Shown one piece after another: positions 43,214-51,546 of a stretch of 64,000 nt of DNA. The notes under the pieces are model-generated. The model saw nothing but the letters and a program-made list of their open reading frames with translations. It was not told where the DNA came from and searched no databases. Within the stretch, counting starts at the first letter, position 1. Each line of letters begins with the position of its first letter. Source of the stretch: JAVJQS01 sp040218815 (GTDB lineage: Bacteria > Bacteroidota > Bacteroidia > Flavobacteriales_E > Vicingaceae). Made by a program: the position numbers and the translations under genes. Location: assembly GCA_040218815.1 (NCBI GenBank), contig JAVJQS010000004.1, positions 744,001 through 808,000 of the forward strand, in the 5' to 3' direction.

Positions 43214-45853
43214 ATGGAATCTAATTTTTCACAAAGAGTAAAAGATGTAATCACCTACAGCAGAGAGGAAGCTTTGCGATTGGGGCATGATTATATTGGG
43301 ATTGAGCACCTCTTATTGGGCATGATTCGAGAAGGACAAGGAATTGGAATTCAAATTTTAAATTCCTTAGGAGCAGATCTTAATGAATTGAGAAGAAAAA
43401 TCGAAAGCTCAACTAAGGTTGGAAGCAGCTCTATTAACCATCTTTCAAACATTCCTTTGGTAAAACAAGCTGAACGTGTACTTAAAATCACGTATTTAGA
43501 AGCAAAGTTATTCAACCAAACATTGATTGGAACTGAACATTTATTATTATCAATTCTAAAAGATGCTAACAATATTGGAACGCAAGCTTTGGAGGATCAA
43601 GATGTAAATTATGATTCGGTAAAGGAAGAATTGGAAAGTATTTTATCAAATAATCCAAGTTCAAAAGCAGACTTACCAGGTAATCCAACTAACGACGATG
43701 AAGATGGAGATACCTATATGGGTGGTTCAGGTGGCGGTGCTGGAAGTTCTAGAGGCAGCGGATCCTCAGGAAGCGGAAAGTCAGGAGATTCAAAATCTAA
43801 AACGCCAGTTCTCGATAATTTCGGAAGAGATTTAACGGCAATGGCCGAAGAAGATAAATTAGACCCTATCGTTGGTCGAGAAGCAGAAATTGAACGTGTT
43901 TCTCAGATCTTAAGCAGAAGAAAAAAGAACAACCCCATTTTAATTGGTGAACCAGGAGTTGGTAAATCAGCAATTGCTGAAGGTTTAGCACTGCGAATTA
44001 TTCAGAAAAAAGTTTCTCGTGTGCTGTTTAACAAACGAATTGTAACCCTAGACTTAGCTTCTTTAGTTGCAGGCACAAAATATCGTGGACAGTTTGAAGA
44101 ACGCATGAAAGCGGTTATGAATGAGTTGGAGAAATCTCCAAACATTATCCTTTTCATTGACGAAATTCATACAATTATTGGAGCAGGTGGTGCATCAGGA
44201 TCGCTTGACGCATCAAATATGTTCAAACCTGCCTTGGCAAGAGGAGAAATACAATGTATTGGAGCAACTACATTAGATGAGCATCGCCAGCACATCGAAA
44301 AAGATGGTGCATTAGAACGAAGGTTTCAAAAGGTATTAGTTGAACCAACTAACGTTGAAGAGACTGTTCAAATATTAAATAACATTAAGGATCGTTATGA
44401 GGTGCATCATAATGTGAATTATACAAATGAGGCAATTAAGGCATGTGTTAACTTAACTGATCGTTACATGAGCGATCGTCACCTGCCAGATAAGGCAATT
44501 GATGCATTGGATGAGGCTGGCTCTCGTGTTCATATTACAAACATAAAGGTGCCTCAAAATATAATTGACATTGAGGAAAAAATTGAAGAAGTAAAATCTC
44601 AAAAAAATAAGGTAGTTCGTAGTCAAAAATATGAGGAAGCAGCAAAACTTAGGGATTCTGAACGTCAATTAAGTGAAGCCTTAGATGAAGCAAAAGTTGC
44701 TTGGGAAGAGGAGACGAAAAATCATCGAGAAACAGTCAGTGAAGAAGATGTTGCTGAAGTAGTTGCTATGATGACTGGAATACCTGTGCAACGAGTTGCT
44801 CAGAAGGAAGGAAAGAAATTGGTCAAAATGTATGACGATATCCAAGATAAAGTTATTGGCCAAGACGATGCAATCAAAAAAGTAGTTAAGGCCATTCAAC
44901 GAAATAGGGCCGGATTAAAAGATCCAAACAAACCTATAGGTTCATTTATATTTTTAGGTCCAACAGGTGTAGGTAAAACACAACTCGCCAAAGTTCTGGC
45001 GCGTCATTTATTTGATAATGATGATGCACTCATTCGGATAGATATGAGTGAGTACATGGAGAAGTTTGCAGTGAGCAGATTAATTGGTGCACCTCCTGGG
45101 TATGTTGGTTACGAAGAAGGTGGTCAATTAACTGAAAAAGTGAGAAGACATCCTTATTCTGTAATCTTACTTGATGAAATTGAAAAGGCACATCCGGATG
45201 TTTTTAACTTGCTGTTGCAAATACTGGATGACGGACAAGTAACTGATAGTTTAGGTAGAAAAGTAAGCTTCAAGAACACCATTATAATTATGACCTCAAA
45301 TATTGGCGCTCGTCAATTGAAAGATTTTGGCCAAGGTGTTGGGTTCTCAACAGCTGCAAAAAAACAGAACTCTCAGGATCATGCGAAAGGTGTTATTCAG
45401 TCTGCTTTGAAAAAAGCTTTTGCACCTGAGTTTTTGAATAGAATAGATGATATGATGGTTTTTAATTCTCTTGAAAAAGAGGATATAAACAAAATCATTG
45501 ACATTGAGCTAGAAGGACTTTACAGTAGAACAAAGGAAATGGGCTTTACAGTAGAAATTTCTAATCCGGCAAAGAATTTTATCGCCGATAAAGGGTTCGA
45601 TGCAGAATATGGGGCTAGACCTTTAGCTAGAGCTATTCAAAAATATGTTGAAGATCCATTAGCTGAGGAAATTATTCAATCGCATTTAACTGAAGGTGAT
45701 ATGATTAGTATCAAGTTAGATAAAACAAAGGAGAACATTACTATTGATATTGTCAAGCCACCTAAGAAAGCGTTGAAAGAAAGTTCTTCGTCAAAAGAAT
45801 TACCAGAAAGTAAAGATTCTTCGGAAGAGAAAGAAAAGAAGAAAGAAGACTAG
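43214..45853 (+). CDS. clpC: ATP-dependent Clp protease ATP-binding subunit ClpC
   Basis: An 879-residue unfoldase. Two Clp_N repeats (1-150) are followed by a Gly/Ser-rich linker (about 172-195). AAA module 1 has GEPGVGKSAIAEG and module 2 GPTGVGKTQLAKVL. A UVR-type helical insert (KYEEAAKLRDSERQLSEAL) in the middle identifies ClpC, not ClpB. A KKED-rich tail closes it. It delivers unfolded substrates to ClpP. Complete and intact. Confidence 0.97.
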   Translation: MESNFSQRVKDVITYSREEALRLGHDYIGIEHLLLGMIREGQGIGIQILNSLGADLNELRRKIESSTKVGSSSINHLSNIPLVKQAERVLKITYLEAKLFNQTLIGTEHLLLSILKDANNIGTQALEDQDVNYDSVKEELESILSNNPSSKADLPGNPTNDDEDGDTYMGGSGGGAGSSRGSGSSGSGKSGDSKSKTPVLDNFGRDLTAMAEEDKLDPIVGREAEIERVSQILSRRKKNNPILIGEPGVGKSAIAEGLALRIIQKKVSRVLFNKRIVTLDLASLVAGTKYRGQFEERMKAVMNELEKSPNIILFIDEIHTIIGAGGASGSLDASNMFKPALARGEIQCIGATTLDEHRQHIEKDGALERRFQKVLVEPTNVEETVQILNNIKDRYEVHHNVNYTNEAIKACVNLTDRYMSDRHLPDKAIDALDEAGSRVHITNIKVPQNIIDIEEKIEEVKSQKNKVVRSQKYEEAAKLRDSERQLSEALDEAKVAWEEETKNHRETVSEEDVAEVVAMMTGIPVQRVAQKEGKKLVKMYDDIQDKVIGQDDAIKKVVKAIQRNRAGLKDPNKPIGSFIFLGPTGVGKTQLAKVLARHLFDNDDALIRIDMSEYMEKFAVSRLIGAPPGYVGYEEGGQLTEKVRRHPYSVILLDEIEKAHPDVFNLLLQILDDGQVTDSLGRKVSFKNTIIIMTSNIGARQLKDFGQGVGFSTAAKKQNSQDHAKGVIQSALKKAFAPEFLNRIDDMMVFNSLEKEDINKIIDIELEGLYSRTKEMGFTVEISNPAKNFIADKGFDAEYGARPLARAIQKYVEDPLAEEIIQSHLTEGDMISIKLDKTKENITIDIVKPPKKALKESSSSKELPESKDSSEEKEKKKED

Positions 45854-45870
45854 AAGGCTAATTTTAAAAT

Positions 45871-45910
45871 AAAAAAGCGGAATTATTAATGTTGATAATT
45901 CCGCTTTTTT
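45871..45910 (+). terminator. Terminator of clpC
   Basis: A perfect 16-bp stem (AAAAAAGCGGAATTAT with ATAATTCCGCTTTTTT) and an 8-base loop, 17 bases after the stop. Confidence 0.93.
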
Positions 45911-46010
45911 ATTCTCGATGATTTGAAAGAAATAATCGCTGATTTATATATTCAACTCGAATGAATATAAGAATTATAGATGTTACACTTATTTATTGTA
46001 ATAGTCTCAT

Positions 46011-46451
46011 CTAGCCATTTTCAAGAGCTCTCATCACATCCCTTTGACTAATCTGGCCAACTAACTCGCCATTTTCTAGAACTGGAAAGCGTCTAAGTTT
46101 TTTATCTAAAAAAGCTATTGCTGCATCCAATATCAAATGATTTGGGCTTAAAGTTTCAACTGTCTTTACCATTCGGTCTTTTACCAAGCCACTCAATGAT
46201 GGTTCATTTGAATAATTCCCACTTATCATTTCTTTCAAGCAATCTCCTTCAGAAATAATTCCAATTAACTTATTGTTTTCATCCACCACAGGTCCCCCTG
46301 AAATATTTCTGTACACCAAAATATTAACTACTTCATCAATTGATTGGTTTGGGTGAAACTTGATTAATTGCGTAGTCATGAAATCTTTAACCAATAACTG
46401 CTGAATTACTTTTTCTTCTACTTTCCGGACACCTTGATAACTTTTAACCAT
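46011..46451 (-). CDS. CBS-domain protein
   Basis: A 146-residue protein made of two CBS domains: VKDFMTTQLIKFHPNQSIDE (about 20-39) with GGPVVDENNKLIGIISEGD, and a second one with VKTVETLSPNHLILDAAIAF and PVLENGELVGQISQRDVMRA. Such pairs bind adenine nucleotides. No catalytic domain is attached. The role is unknown, perhaps a cytoplasmic sensor. Confidence 0.9.
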   Translation of the reverse strand: MVKSYQGVRKVEEKVIQQLLVKDFMTTQLIKFHPNQSIDEVVNILVYRNISGGPVVDENNKLIGIISEGDCLKEMISGNYSNEPSLSGLVKDRMVKTVETLSPNHLILDAAIAFLDKKLRRFPVLENGELVGQISQRDVMRALENG

Positions 46452-46584
46452 AATACTTTTTTTTAATATTTCAAAAAGTAGTAAATTTTACTATTTAGGA
46501 CTGTACTAAGTTATGGAATATTTTAACTTGTTAATAATTCAGTTCAATAAGCAATGCGCTAGAGCTAGAATATTTTCCTCTAAA

Positions 46585-46716
46585 CTATTGAATCTTCATT
46601 TCTGACACATGTCCCAAAACAAGCCAAAGAAGAAACCACGCTGCTAAAGCAGCTAGTTTTGTTTTTTTCAGGCTTATAAAAGCTAGGCTTTTAACGCCTG
46701 TAAAAAACAAAACCAC
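46585..46716 (-). CDS. Possible 43-residue membrane peptide
   Basis: On the minus strand a frame opens at GTG 46716-46714 and ends at TAG 46587-46585. The peptide would include KKTKLAALAAWFLLWLVLGH, a short basic stretch followed by a membrane-spanning helix, and the local G+C content is higher than in the flanks. No ATG is available and the start lies within the tRNA-Arg terminator, which argues against expression. It could be a gene remnant or chance. Confidence 0.2.
   Translation of the reverse strand: MVLFFTGVKSLAFISLKKTKLAALAAWFLLWLVLGHVSEMKIQ
46657..46712. repeat. 17-bp inverted repeat with nested core
   Basis: TTTTGTTTTTTTCAGGC (46657-46673) is mirrored at 46696-46712 with one mismatch. 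Between the arms AAAAGC and GCTTTT (46678-46683, 46687-46692) can form an inner stem. The outer right arm overlaps the tail of the tRNA-Arg terminator. Confidence 0.6.
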
Positions 46717-46738
46717 ACATTTTTCAAATGTGTGGTTT
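46702..46738 (-). terminator. Terminator of tRNA-Arg
   Basis: AAACCACACATTT with AAATGTGTGGTTT is a perfect 13-bp stem around a 3-base loop; on the minus strand it is followed by TGTTTTTTA. It starts 12 bases after the tRNA 3' end. Confidence 0.9.
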
Positions 46739-46749
46739 CTTGAGTGTCG

Positions 46750-46823
46750 TGACCTCGGCAAGATTCAAACTTGCAACCTCCACAGCCGTAATGTGGTGCA
46801 CTATTCAGTTATGCTACGAGGCC
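46750..46823 (-). tRNA. tRNA-Arg (anticodon ACG)
   Basis: A 74-nt cloverleaf with acceptor GGCCTCG paired to CGAGGTC (one G-U pair) and discriminator A. The anticodon stem CCACA/TGTGG holds the loop TTACGGC. The T-arm loop is TTTGAAT, slightly different from the standard TTCGAAT. Confidence 0.93.
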
Positions 46824-46833
46824 AATAAGACCG

Positions 46834-46841
46834 CAAAAGTA
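46834..46841 (-). promoter_or_regulatory. Probable -7 element of tRNA-Arg
   Basis: The minus strand reads TACTTTTG, the same octamer as before tRNA-Ser, 10 bases upstream of the tRNA 5' end. Confidence 0.45.
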
Positions 46842-46876
46842 TTAAAATAAAGCAATTTATTTGCTTTAAACTTCGA

Positions 46877-48016
46877 CTATTTAATCTTGTTTGAGCTTAG
46901 GACCTTTTTATACAGTTGTTCATACTTTGGTAAAATATTCAATATGTCAAACTTTTTAGCTTGTCCAAATGCTTGCAGTTTAAATTGCTCCAATTTTTTT
47001 GCATCAGAAAGCAACTCAAAAGCATTCTTTGCCATATCATTAACATCACCAACATTGCTCAAAAAACCAGAGAAACCATGTTTGTTTACTTCAGGAATTC
47101 CGCCAGTATTTGAAGAAATTACAGGTACTCCTGCTGCCATGGCCTCTAAAGCTGCCAAACCAAAACTCTCCGATTCTGAAGGCAATAAAAACAAGTCGGC
47201 AATACTCAGAATACGCTCCGTATCTTTCACTTTTCCCAGTACTTTTAAGTCGTCGCTAATGCCATTATCTCTGCAAAAAGCTTCAGCCATATACCGGTCT
47301 GGCCCATCACCAATTAGGAGTAGTTTTACCGGCATTTTCTTTCGAATTTTAGCAAAAACTTTTACTACATCCTTTACCCGCTTCACTTTTCTAAAATTGG
47401 AAACATGGGCTAAAATATGCTCTCCATTTGGTGCCATTGAAGCTCTCAACTCTAAATCTACCTCAGGGTGATCACATCCCTCTATGCAAACAAAGTTGGG
47501 AATTACTTCAATTTCTCGATTAACTTTAAAGTGCTCAAATGTGTCCTTTTTTAAACTCTCTGAAACGGTAGTTACAGCTGTAGAATGATTTATTGCAAAA
47601 GTAATTACAGGCTCAAATGAATTATCTTTTCCAACTAGTGTGATGTCTGTTCCGTGCAGGGTGGTGATAAATGGAATTTCAATTCCCTCATCTTTTAATA
47701 TTTGCTGTGCCATATATGCTGCTGAAGCGTGTGGAATGGCATAATGCACATGAAGGATATCCAATTGCTCAAATTTTACAACATCAACTAACTTGCTCGC
47801 TAAAACCAACTCATAAGGAGGGTATTCGAATAAGGGATAGTCGGAAACACTTACCTCATGATAAAATATATTTTCACTAAAACTATCTAAACGAACAGGC
47901 TGCTGATATGATATAAAATGAATTTGATGCCCCTTAGCGGCTAATGCTTTCCCTAATTCTGTTGCTACAACTCCGCTTCCGCCAAAAGTTGGATAGCATA
48001 CTATTCCAATATTCAT
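46877..48016 (-). CDS. bshA: N-acetyl-alpha-D-glucosaminyl L-malate synthase BshA
   Basis: A 379-residue family 4 glycosyltransferase that makes the first intermediate of bacillithiol from UDP-GlcNAc and L-malate. Its opening MNIGIVCYPTFGGSGVVATE is diagnostic. The HVHYAIPHASAAYMA segment, the ITTLHGTDITLVG strand and the nucleotide-site PSESESFGLAALEAMAAG follow the BshA pattern. The start overlaps the end of the upstream GH3/beta-lactamase gene by 4 bases. It implies that this organism uses bacillithiol as low-molecular-weight thiol. Confidence 0.96.
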   Translation of the reverse strand: MNIGIVCYPTFGGSGVVATELGKALAAKGHQIHFISYQQPVRLDSFSENIFYHEVSVSDYPLFEYPPYELVLASKLVDVVKFEQLDILHVHYAIPHASAAYMAQQILKDEGIEIPFITTLHGTDITLVGKDNSFEPVITFAINHSTAVTTVSESLKKDTFEHFKVNREIEVIPNFVCIEGCDHPEVDLELRASMAPNGEHILAHVSNFRKVKRVKDVVKVFAKIRKKMPVKLLLIGDGPDRYMAEAFCRDNGISDDLKVLGKVKDTERILSIADLFLLPSESESFGLAALEAMAAGVPVISSNTGGIPEVNKHGFSGFLSNVGDVNDMAKNAFELLSDAKKLEQFKLQAFGQAKKFDILNILPKYEQLYKKVLSSNKIK

Positions 48017-51000
48017 TTGCTTTGTGGTTCAATTAGTGCCGACTGCGAATTTCGGAAATTACTTTCAGCAATAGCATCATAAATGACTTCTTGTATTCTT
48101 GTTCTAATGTTCATCGAAACTAATTTACCGTTAGTTGCATCCGGGTAAATTCGGTTAGATAGAAAAACATAAACGATTTGCTCATCAGGGTCAGCCCAAG
48201 CATAAGTGCCCGTAAATCCTGAGTGTCCAAAACTGGCATAGGAGACACAATCACAGGTAGGACCAGGCTCTCCATGCCATGCAGGCTTATCAAAGCCTGC
48301 GCCTCTTCGGTTTTCTTCCTTGTTTTGAGGGATATCTCCTTCACAAAATTGACATTTTTGATATTCCGTTAATACTTCTTCCTTTAAGTAGCGTTGCCCG
48401 CCATAAGTGCCACCATTTAAGTACATCTGCATTAATTTACCTAAATCGTTGGCAGTTGAGAACAAACCGGCATGTCCTCCTATTCCACCGAGCATAGCAG
48501 CTCCAGGATCGTGAACATCGCCATGAATCAACTGCTTGCGAAAGATATTATCATCTTCGGTTGGAACAATTTCACTTAAATCAAACTTGTTTCTTGGCTT
48601 GAAGGTTGTTCTGCTCATGCCAATTGGTCCGTAAAAATTTTCTTGATTATAAGCCTCAATGGATTCTTTTGTGATTTTCTCAACCACTTCTTTCATAAAG
48701 TAATATCCTATATCACTGTATTTATATTCTTTCTTGGGATCAAGTTTTGCCCTATTTATAATGCGACTATAGATAGTGTCTTCATAGTTTTTATTGATAT
48801 ATAATTTTTCAGCGACTCGATTGGAATAAGTTGTCGATGAATCACTACTATATATATCATACCTTGGCATTCCGTGATGCAAGGTTTTAACGTAGAAAGG
48901 AATCCAAGCAGCTAGTCCAGCTTGATGTGCTAACATATCGCGTAAAACGATGTCCTCATAATCGGTTCCTCGAACCATTTTCAAATGCTTGCCTAATTTA
49001 TCATCTAAGGACAACTCATCTTCACTATCTAATTGCATTATTGCCAATAAGGTAGAAGCTATTTTTGTAATTGAAGCAATGTCATATAAATCCGTTGGTT
49101 TAATCGTATCATTAGTAGTGTAAGTGGGTCTACCAAATGATTTATTATAAATTACTTGTCCATCCTTTGCTATAAAAACTTGAGCTCCTGGAAAAGCGTT
49201 TGCAGCAATTCCCTCTAACACAATAGAATCAACTGAATTAAAATTAGAAGAGGCTAATCCAACCGCTTCTGGCATAGTATAATTAAATCGAATAGGTGTT
49301 TTAGACTCTATACCCATACCCATTTCAATGTTTCGATTAATATTTACTGGAAGCTTCCCTGTAGCTTTAATGCCTCCAAAAATCAATTGAGCACTTAATT
49401 CTTGTGCATCAATGCTATTTTGATAAGCCATAATCAATGCATCAACATAATCTGCCGCTAAAAACTCTTTTAAACTATAGGCATTGGCAAAAACAGCAAG
49501 TGTTATTTTCTTCTTCAAACGAAGAATATTTATAAAGTTTTTAAACTCTGTATTCAGCTCAGCTGAAACCCAAGGGTTTTTATTGGACTTATGAATACTC
49601 ACAATAATTTCATCGTAAGTCAACAGTGTATCCATCAGCGTCTTTTGTTTTGCAACAGGAAGCTCAGCGTAATGAAGAGTATCTACCCTTGCATAATTGT
49701 TCAAACTTTTTTGAAAAGGTCTATAACTAACCCCCTCTTCAGCCAAAACTACATTGACAATACGTTTATCATTTAACTCTTTAATAGGAAGGATATTCTT
49801 CTTATTGCGGAGCAAGGTTAAGCTATGCTCCATTAATTTTCGATTCAAGTTTTTATATTTTGCCTGATTCAAGTCCATAACCAAGCCCTCAATTTTTACA
49901 GGATTCATCTTGTCTAAACCCAACCATTCTTTAGCTCTCAACACTTTAAGTGAAGAACGATTTATAGCAGCAGTATCTAGTCGACCATCAGCTAAAGCAG
50001 CTTTGATTAGTTCAAAAGCCTTAGGAATATCTTGAGAGAGTAGTAACACATCATTACCGGCTATTAGGGCTTGTAAATCAATGTCTTGAGATTCTTGATA
50101 TTTTGCAACTCCACCCATATTTAAGCCATCAGTAAATACCAAGCCTTTATATTCTAATTCTTGCAATAACATAGTGTCTACCACCTCAGATGTCAAAGAT
50201 GAGGCCCTTTTATCTACTCCTGTTATTTGAGGCAAGTACAAATGAGCTGTCATAATACTGCTAATTCCTGAATCAATGAGTTTCCTAAAGGGATATAACT
50301 CTAATGAATCAATACGCTCTCGATTAAAATTTACTACAGGTAGACTCTTATGAGAGTCAGTATCTGTATCTCCATGACCCGGAAAATGTTTTGCACAGGC
50401 CAATAAGTTGCCATCTTGCATGCCTTTCATATAGGCAATTCCCTTTCGAGCAACATTTCGCTTATCTTCCCCAAAGGAGCGGGCAAAAATTACAGGGTTT
50501 TCTGGATTGTTGTTTACATCTACTACTGGGGCAAAATTTACATGTACGCCAATCCGTCTAAACTGTTCTGCAACATCTAAGCCCATTTGATACAACAATT
50601 CATCATCTTGTATTGCCCCTAAGGTCATTTGCCATGGGTATTTAATAGTGCTATCTAGTCGCATTGATAAACCCCACTCCCCGTCTATGGCAATCATTAA
50701 CGGCGTTTTAGCTAGTGATTGGTAGCGGTTAGTCAATTTTGCTTGTTGAACTGGACCTCCTTTAAAGAAAGTAAGACCTCCCAAATGATATTCTTGAATC
50801 AAGCTTTCAACTTCCTTCTCATAATCCTTCCCTTTAGTAGAATTGGCGGCAACATTAAATAATTGACCAATCTTCTCATCCAAGGTCATTTGGGCATGAA
50901 TAGAATCCGCCCACACTGATTTTTGCTCTAAAAATGGCGGTTGTTCACGTTCTTCATTCACTGAGAAGGAAAAAAATGAAACCGGTATAAGAAGAATTAG

Positions 51001-51018
51001 AAGTCGTTTAATTTTCAA
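48013..51018 (-). CDS. Fusion of glycoside hydrolase family 3 and beta-lactamase-like serine hydrolase
   Basis: A 1001-residue exported protein (signal peptide about 1-20). The GH3 part (about 30-570) is NagZ-like. It has KHFPGHG at 210-216, the DSH histidine H223 that acts as acid/base in NagZ, and the nucleophile D297 in FTDGLNMGG. The C-terminal part (about 590-985) is a class C beta-lactamase-like domain with S649-I-T-K652 and a KYSDIGYY tyrosine motif. Bacteroidota carry this fusion widely; a cell-wall amino-sugar and peptide trimming role is likely. Its last 4 bases overlap bshA. Confidence 0.92.
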   Translation of the reverse strand: MKIKRLLILLIPVSFFSFSVNEEREQPPFLEQKSVWADSIHAQMTLDEKIGQLFNVAANSTKGKDYEKEVESLIQEYHLGGLTFFKGGPVQQAKLTNRYQSLAKTPLMIAIDGEWGLSMRLDSTIKYPWQMTLGAIQDDELLYQMGLDVAEQFRRIGVHVNFAPVVDVNNNPENPVIFARSFGEDKRNVARKGIAYMKGMQDGNLLACAKHFPGHGDTDTDSHKSLPVVNFNRERIDSLELYPFRKLIDSGISSIMTAHLYLPQITGVDKRASSLTSEVVDTMLLQELEYKGLVFTDGLNMGGVAKYQESQDIDLQALIAGNDVLLLSQDIPKAFELIKAALADGRLDTAAINRSSLKVLRAKEWLGLDKMNPVKIEGLVMDLNQAKYKNLNRKLMEHSLTLLRNKKNILPIKELNDKRIVNVVLAEEGVSYRPFQKSLNNYARVDTLHYAELPVAKQKTLMDTLLTYDEIIVSIHKSNKNPWVSAELNTEFKNFINILRLKKKITLAVFANAYSLKEFLAADYVDALIMAYQNSIDAQELSAQLIFGGIKATGKLPVNINRNIEMGMGIESKTPIRFNYTMPEAVGLASSNFNSVDSIVLEGIAANAFPGAQVFIAKDGQVIYNKSFGRPTYTTNDTIKPTDLYDIASITKIASTLLAIMQLDSEDELSLDDKLGKHLKMVRGTDYEDIVLRDMLAHQAGLAAWIPFYVKTLHHGMPRYDIYSSDSSTTYSNRVAEKLYINKNYEDTIYSRIINRAKLDPKKEYKYSDIGYYFMKEVVEKITKESIEAYNQENFYGPIGMSRTTFKPRNKFDLSEIVPTEDDNIFRKQLIHGDVHDPGAAMLGGIGGHAGLFSTANDLGKLMQMYLNGGTYGGQRYLKEEVLTEYQKCQFCEGDIPQNKEENRRGAGFDKPAWHGEPGPTCDCVSYASFGHSGFTGTYAWADPDEQIVYVFLSNRIYPDATNGKLVSMNIRTRIQEVIYDAIAESNFRNSQSALIEPQSK

Positions 51019-51196
51019 CTTGTGAGTGATTTGGGTTCAAGCAGCTAAATTACCACAAGTTAATAGCAAATAGGTTGCCATTTATTGGACTTATAAACAC
51101 CCAAAAGTGAAATTATTATAAATGTTAACCCCACTAAACATACTATTAAGTCGTTAATCTCCGTTTGAACTGCATTGTAATCCTTAATTTTGAATT

Positions 51197-51481
51197 ATGT
51201 TATTTGGGTCACCACTTAAGGGAGGATTAAAAAAAGCTAAACCTTTTAGGTTTAGACCTCGCTATTACGATGAAGAAAAAGAAGAACGACAGGAACGCTA
51301 CAATCGAATTGAAGCAGAGATTAACGGCAAAAGGAGTCTTTCTTCAAATGGTAGTTTTAACTTAAGAGACAAATGGCAACGCAATAAAAAAACCAGCAAC
51401 TTTGATAAAAAGTCCAATGTTCGATTGGTTTTTATTACCATCATTCTTTTCGCACTTTGTTATTGGATGTTCTATTATTAG
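51197..51481 (+). CDS. Small membrane protein conserved upstream of mutL
   Basis: A 94-residue protein with a basic N-terminal third (KPFRFRPRYYDEEKEERQER) and a single C-terminal membrane helix (VRLVFITIILFALCYWMFYY). The topology is a cytoplasmic basic domain with a tail anchor. I recognise this layout from Bacteroidota genomes just before mutL but know no function. A TAATTTTG -7-like octamer ends only 4 bases before the ATG, so the mRNA may have almost no leader. Confidence 0.7.
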   Translation: MLFGSPLKGGLKKAKPFRFRPRYYDEEKEERQERYNRIEAEINGKRSLSSNGSFNLRDKWQRNKKTSNFDKKSNVRLVFITIILFALCYWMFYY

Positions 51482-51515
51482 ACATTTTTAACCCTAGTAA
51501 AGAGTTGAATTTGAT

Positions 51516-51523
51516 TACCTTTG
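51516..51523 (+). promoter_or_regulatory. Candidate -7 element for mutL
   Basis: TACCTTTG matches TAnnTTTG and is the same octamer used by the alpha-oxoamine synthase promoter. It lies 23 bases before the mutL ATG, but no TTG sits at the right -33 distance. Confidence 0.35.
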
Positions 51524-51546
51524 TCGGTCAAATTTCACTTGCATAA

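Larger units (their letters stand above)
46452..46749. other. Intergenic region between the CBS gene and tRNA-Arg, hairpin-rich
   Basis: The first 130 bases show nothing recognisable. The rest holds three symmetrical elements: a GCTGC-TAAA-GCAGC hairpin (46640-46653), a 17-bp inverted repeat with one mismatch (46657-46673 with 46696-46712), and the tRNA-Arg terminator (46702-46738). A 43-codon hydrophobic reading frame (46585-46716, minus) runs through them and is described separately. Confidence 0.55.

Noticed and set aside
46887..47471. Plus-strand frame of 194 codons
   Set aside because: It is antisense to bshA, whose protein shows full family conservation.
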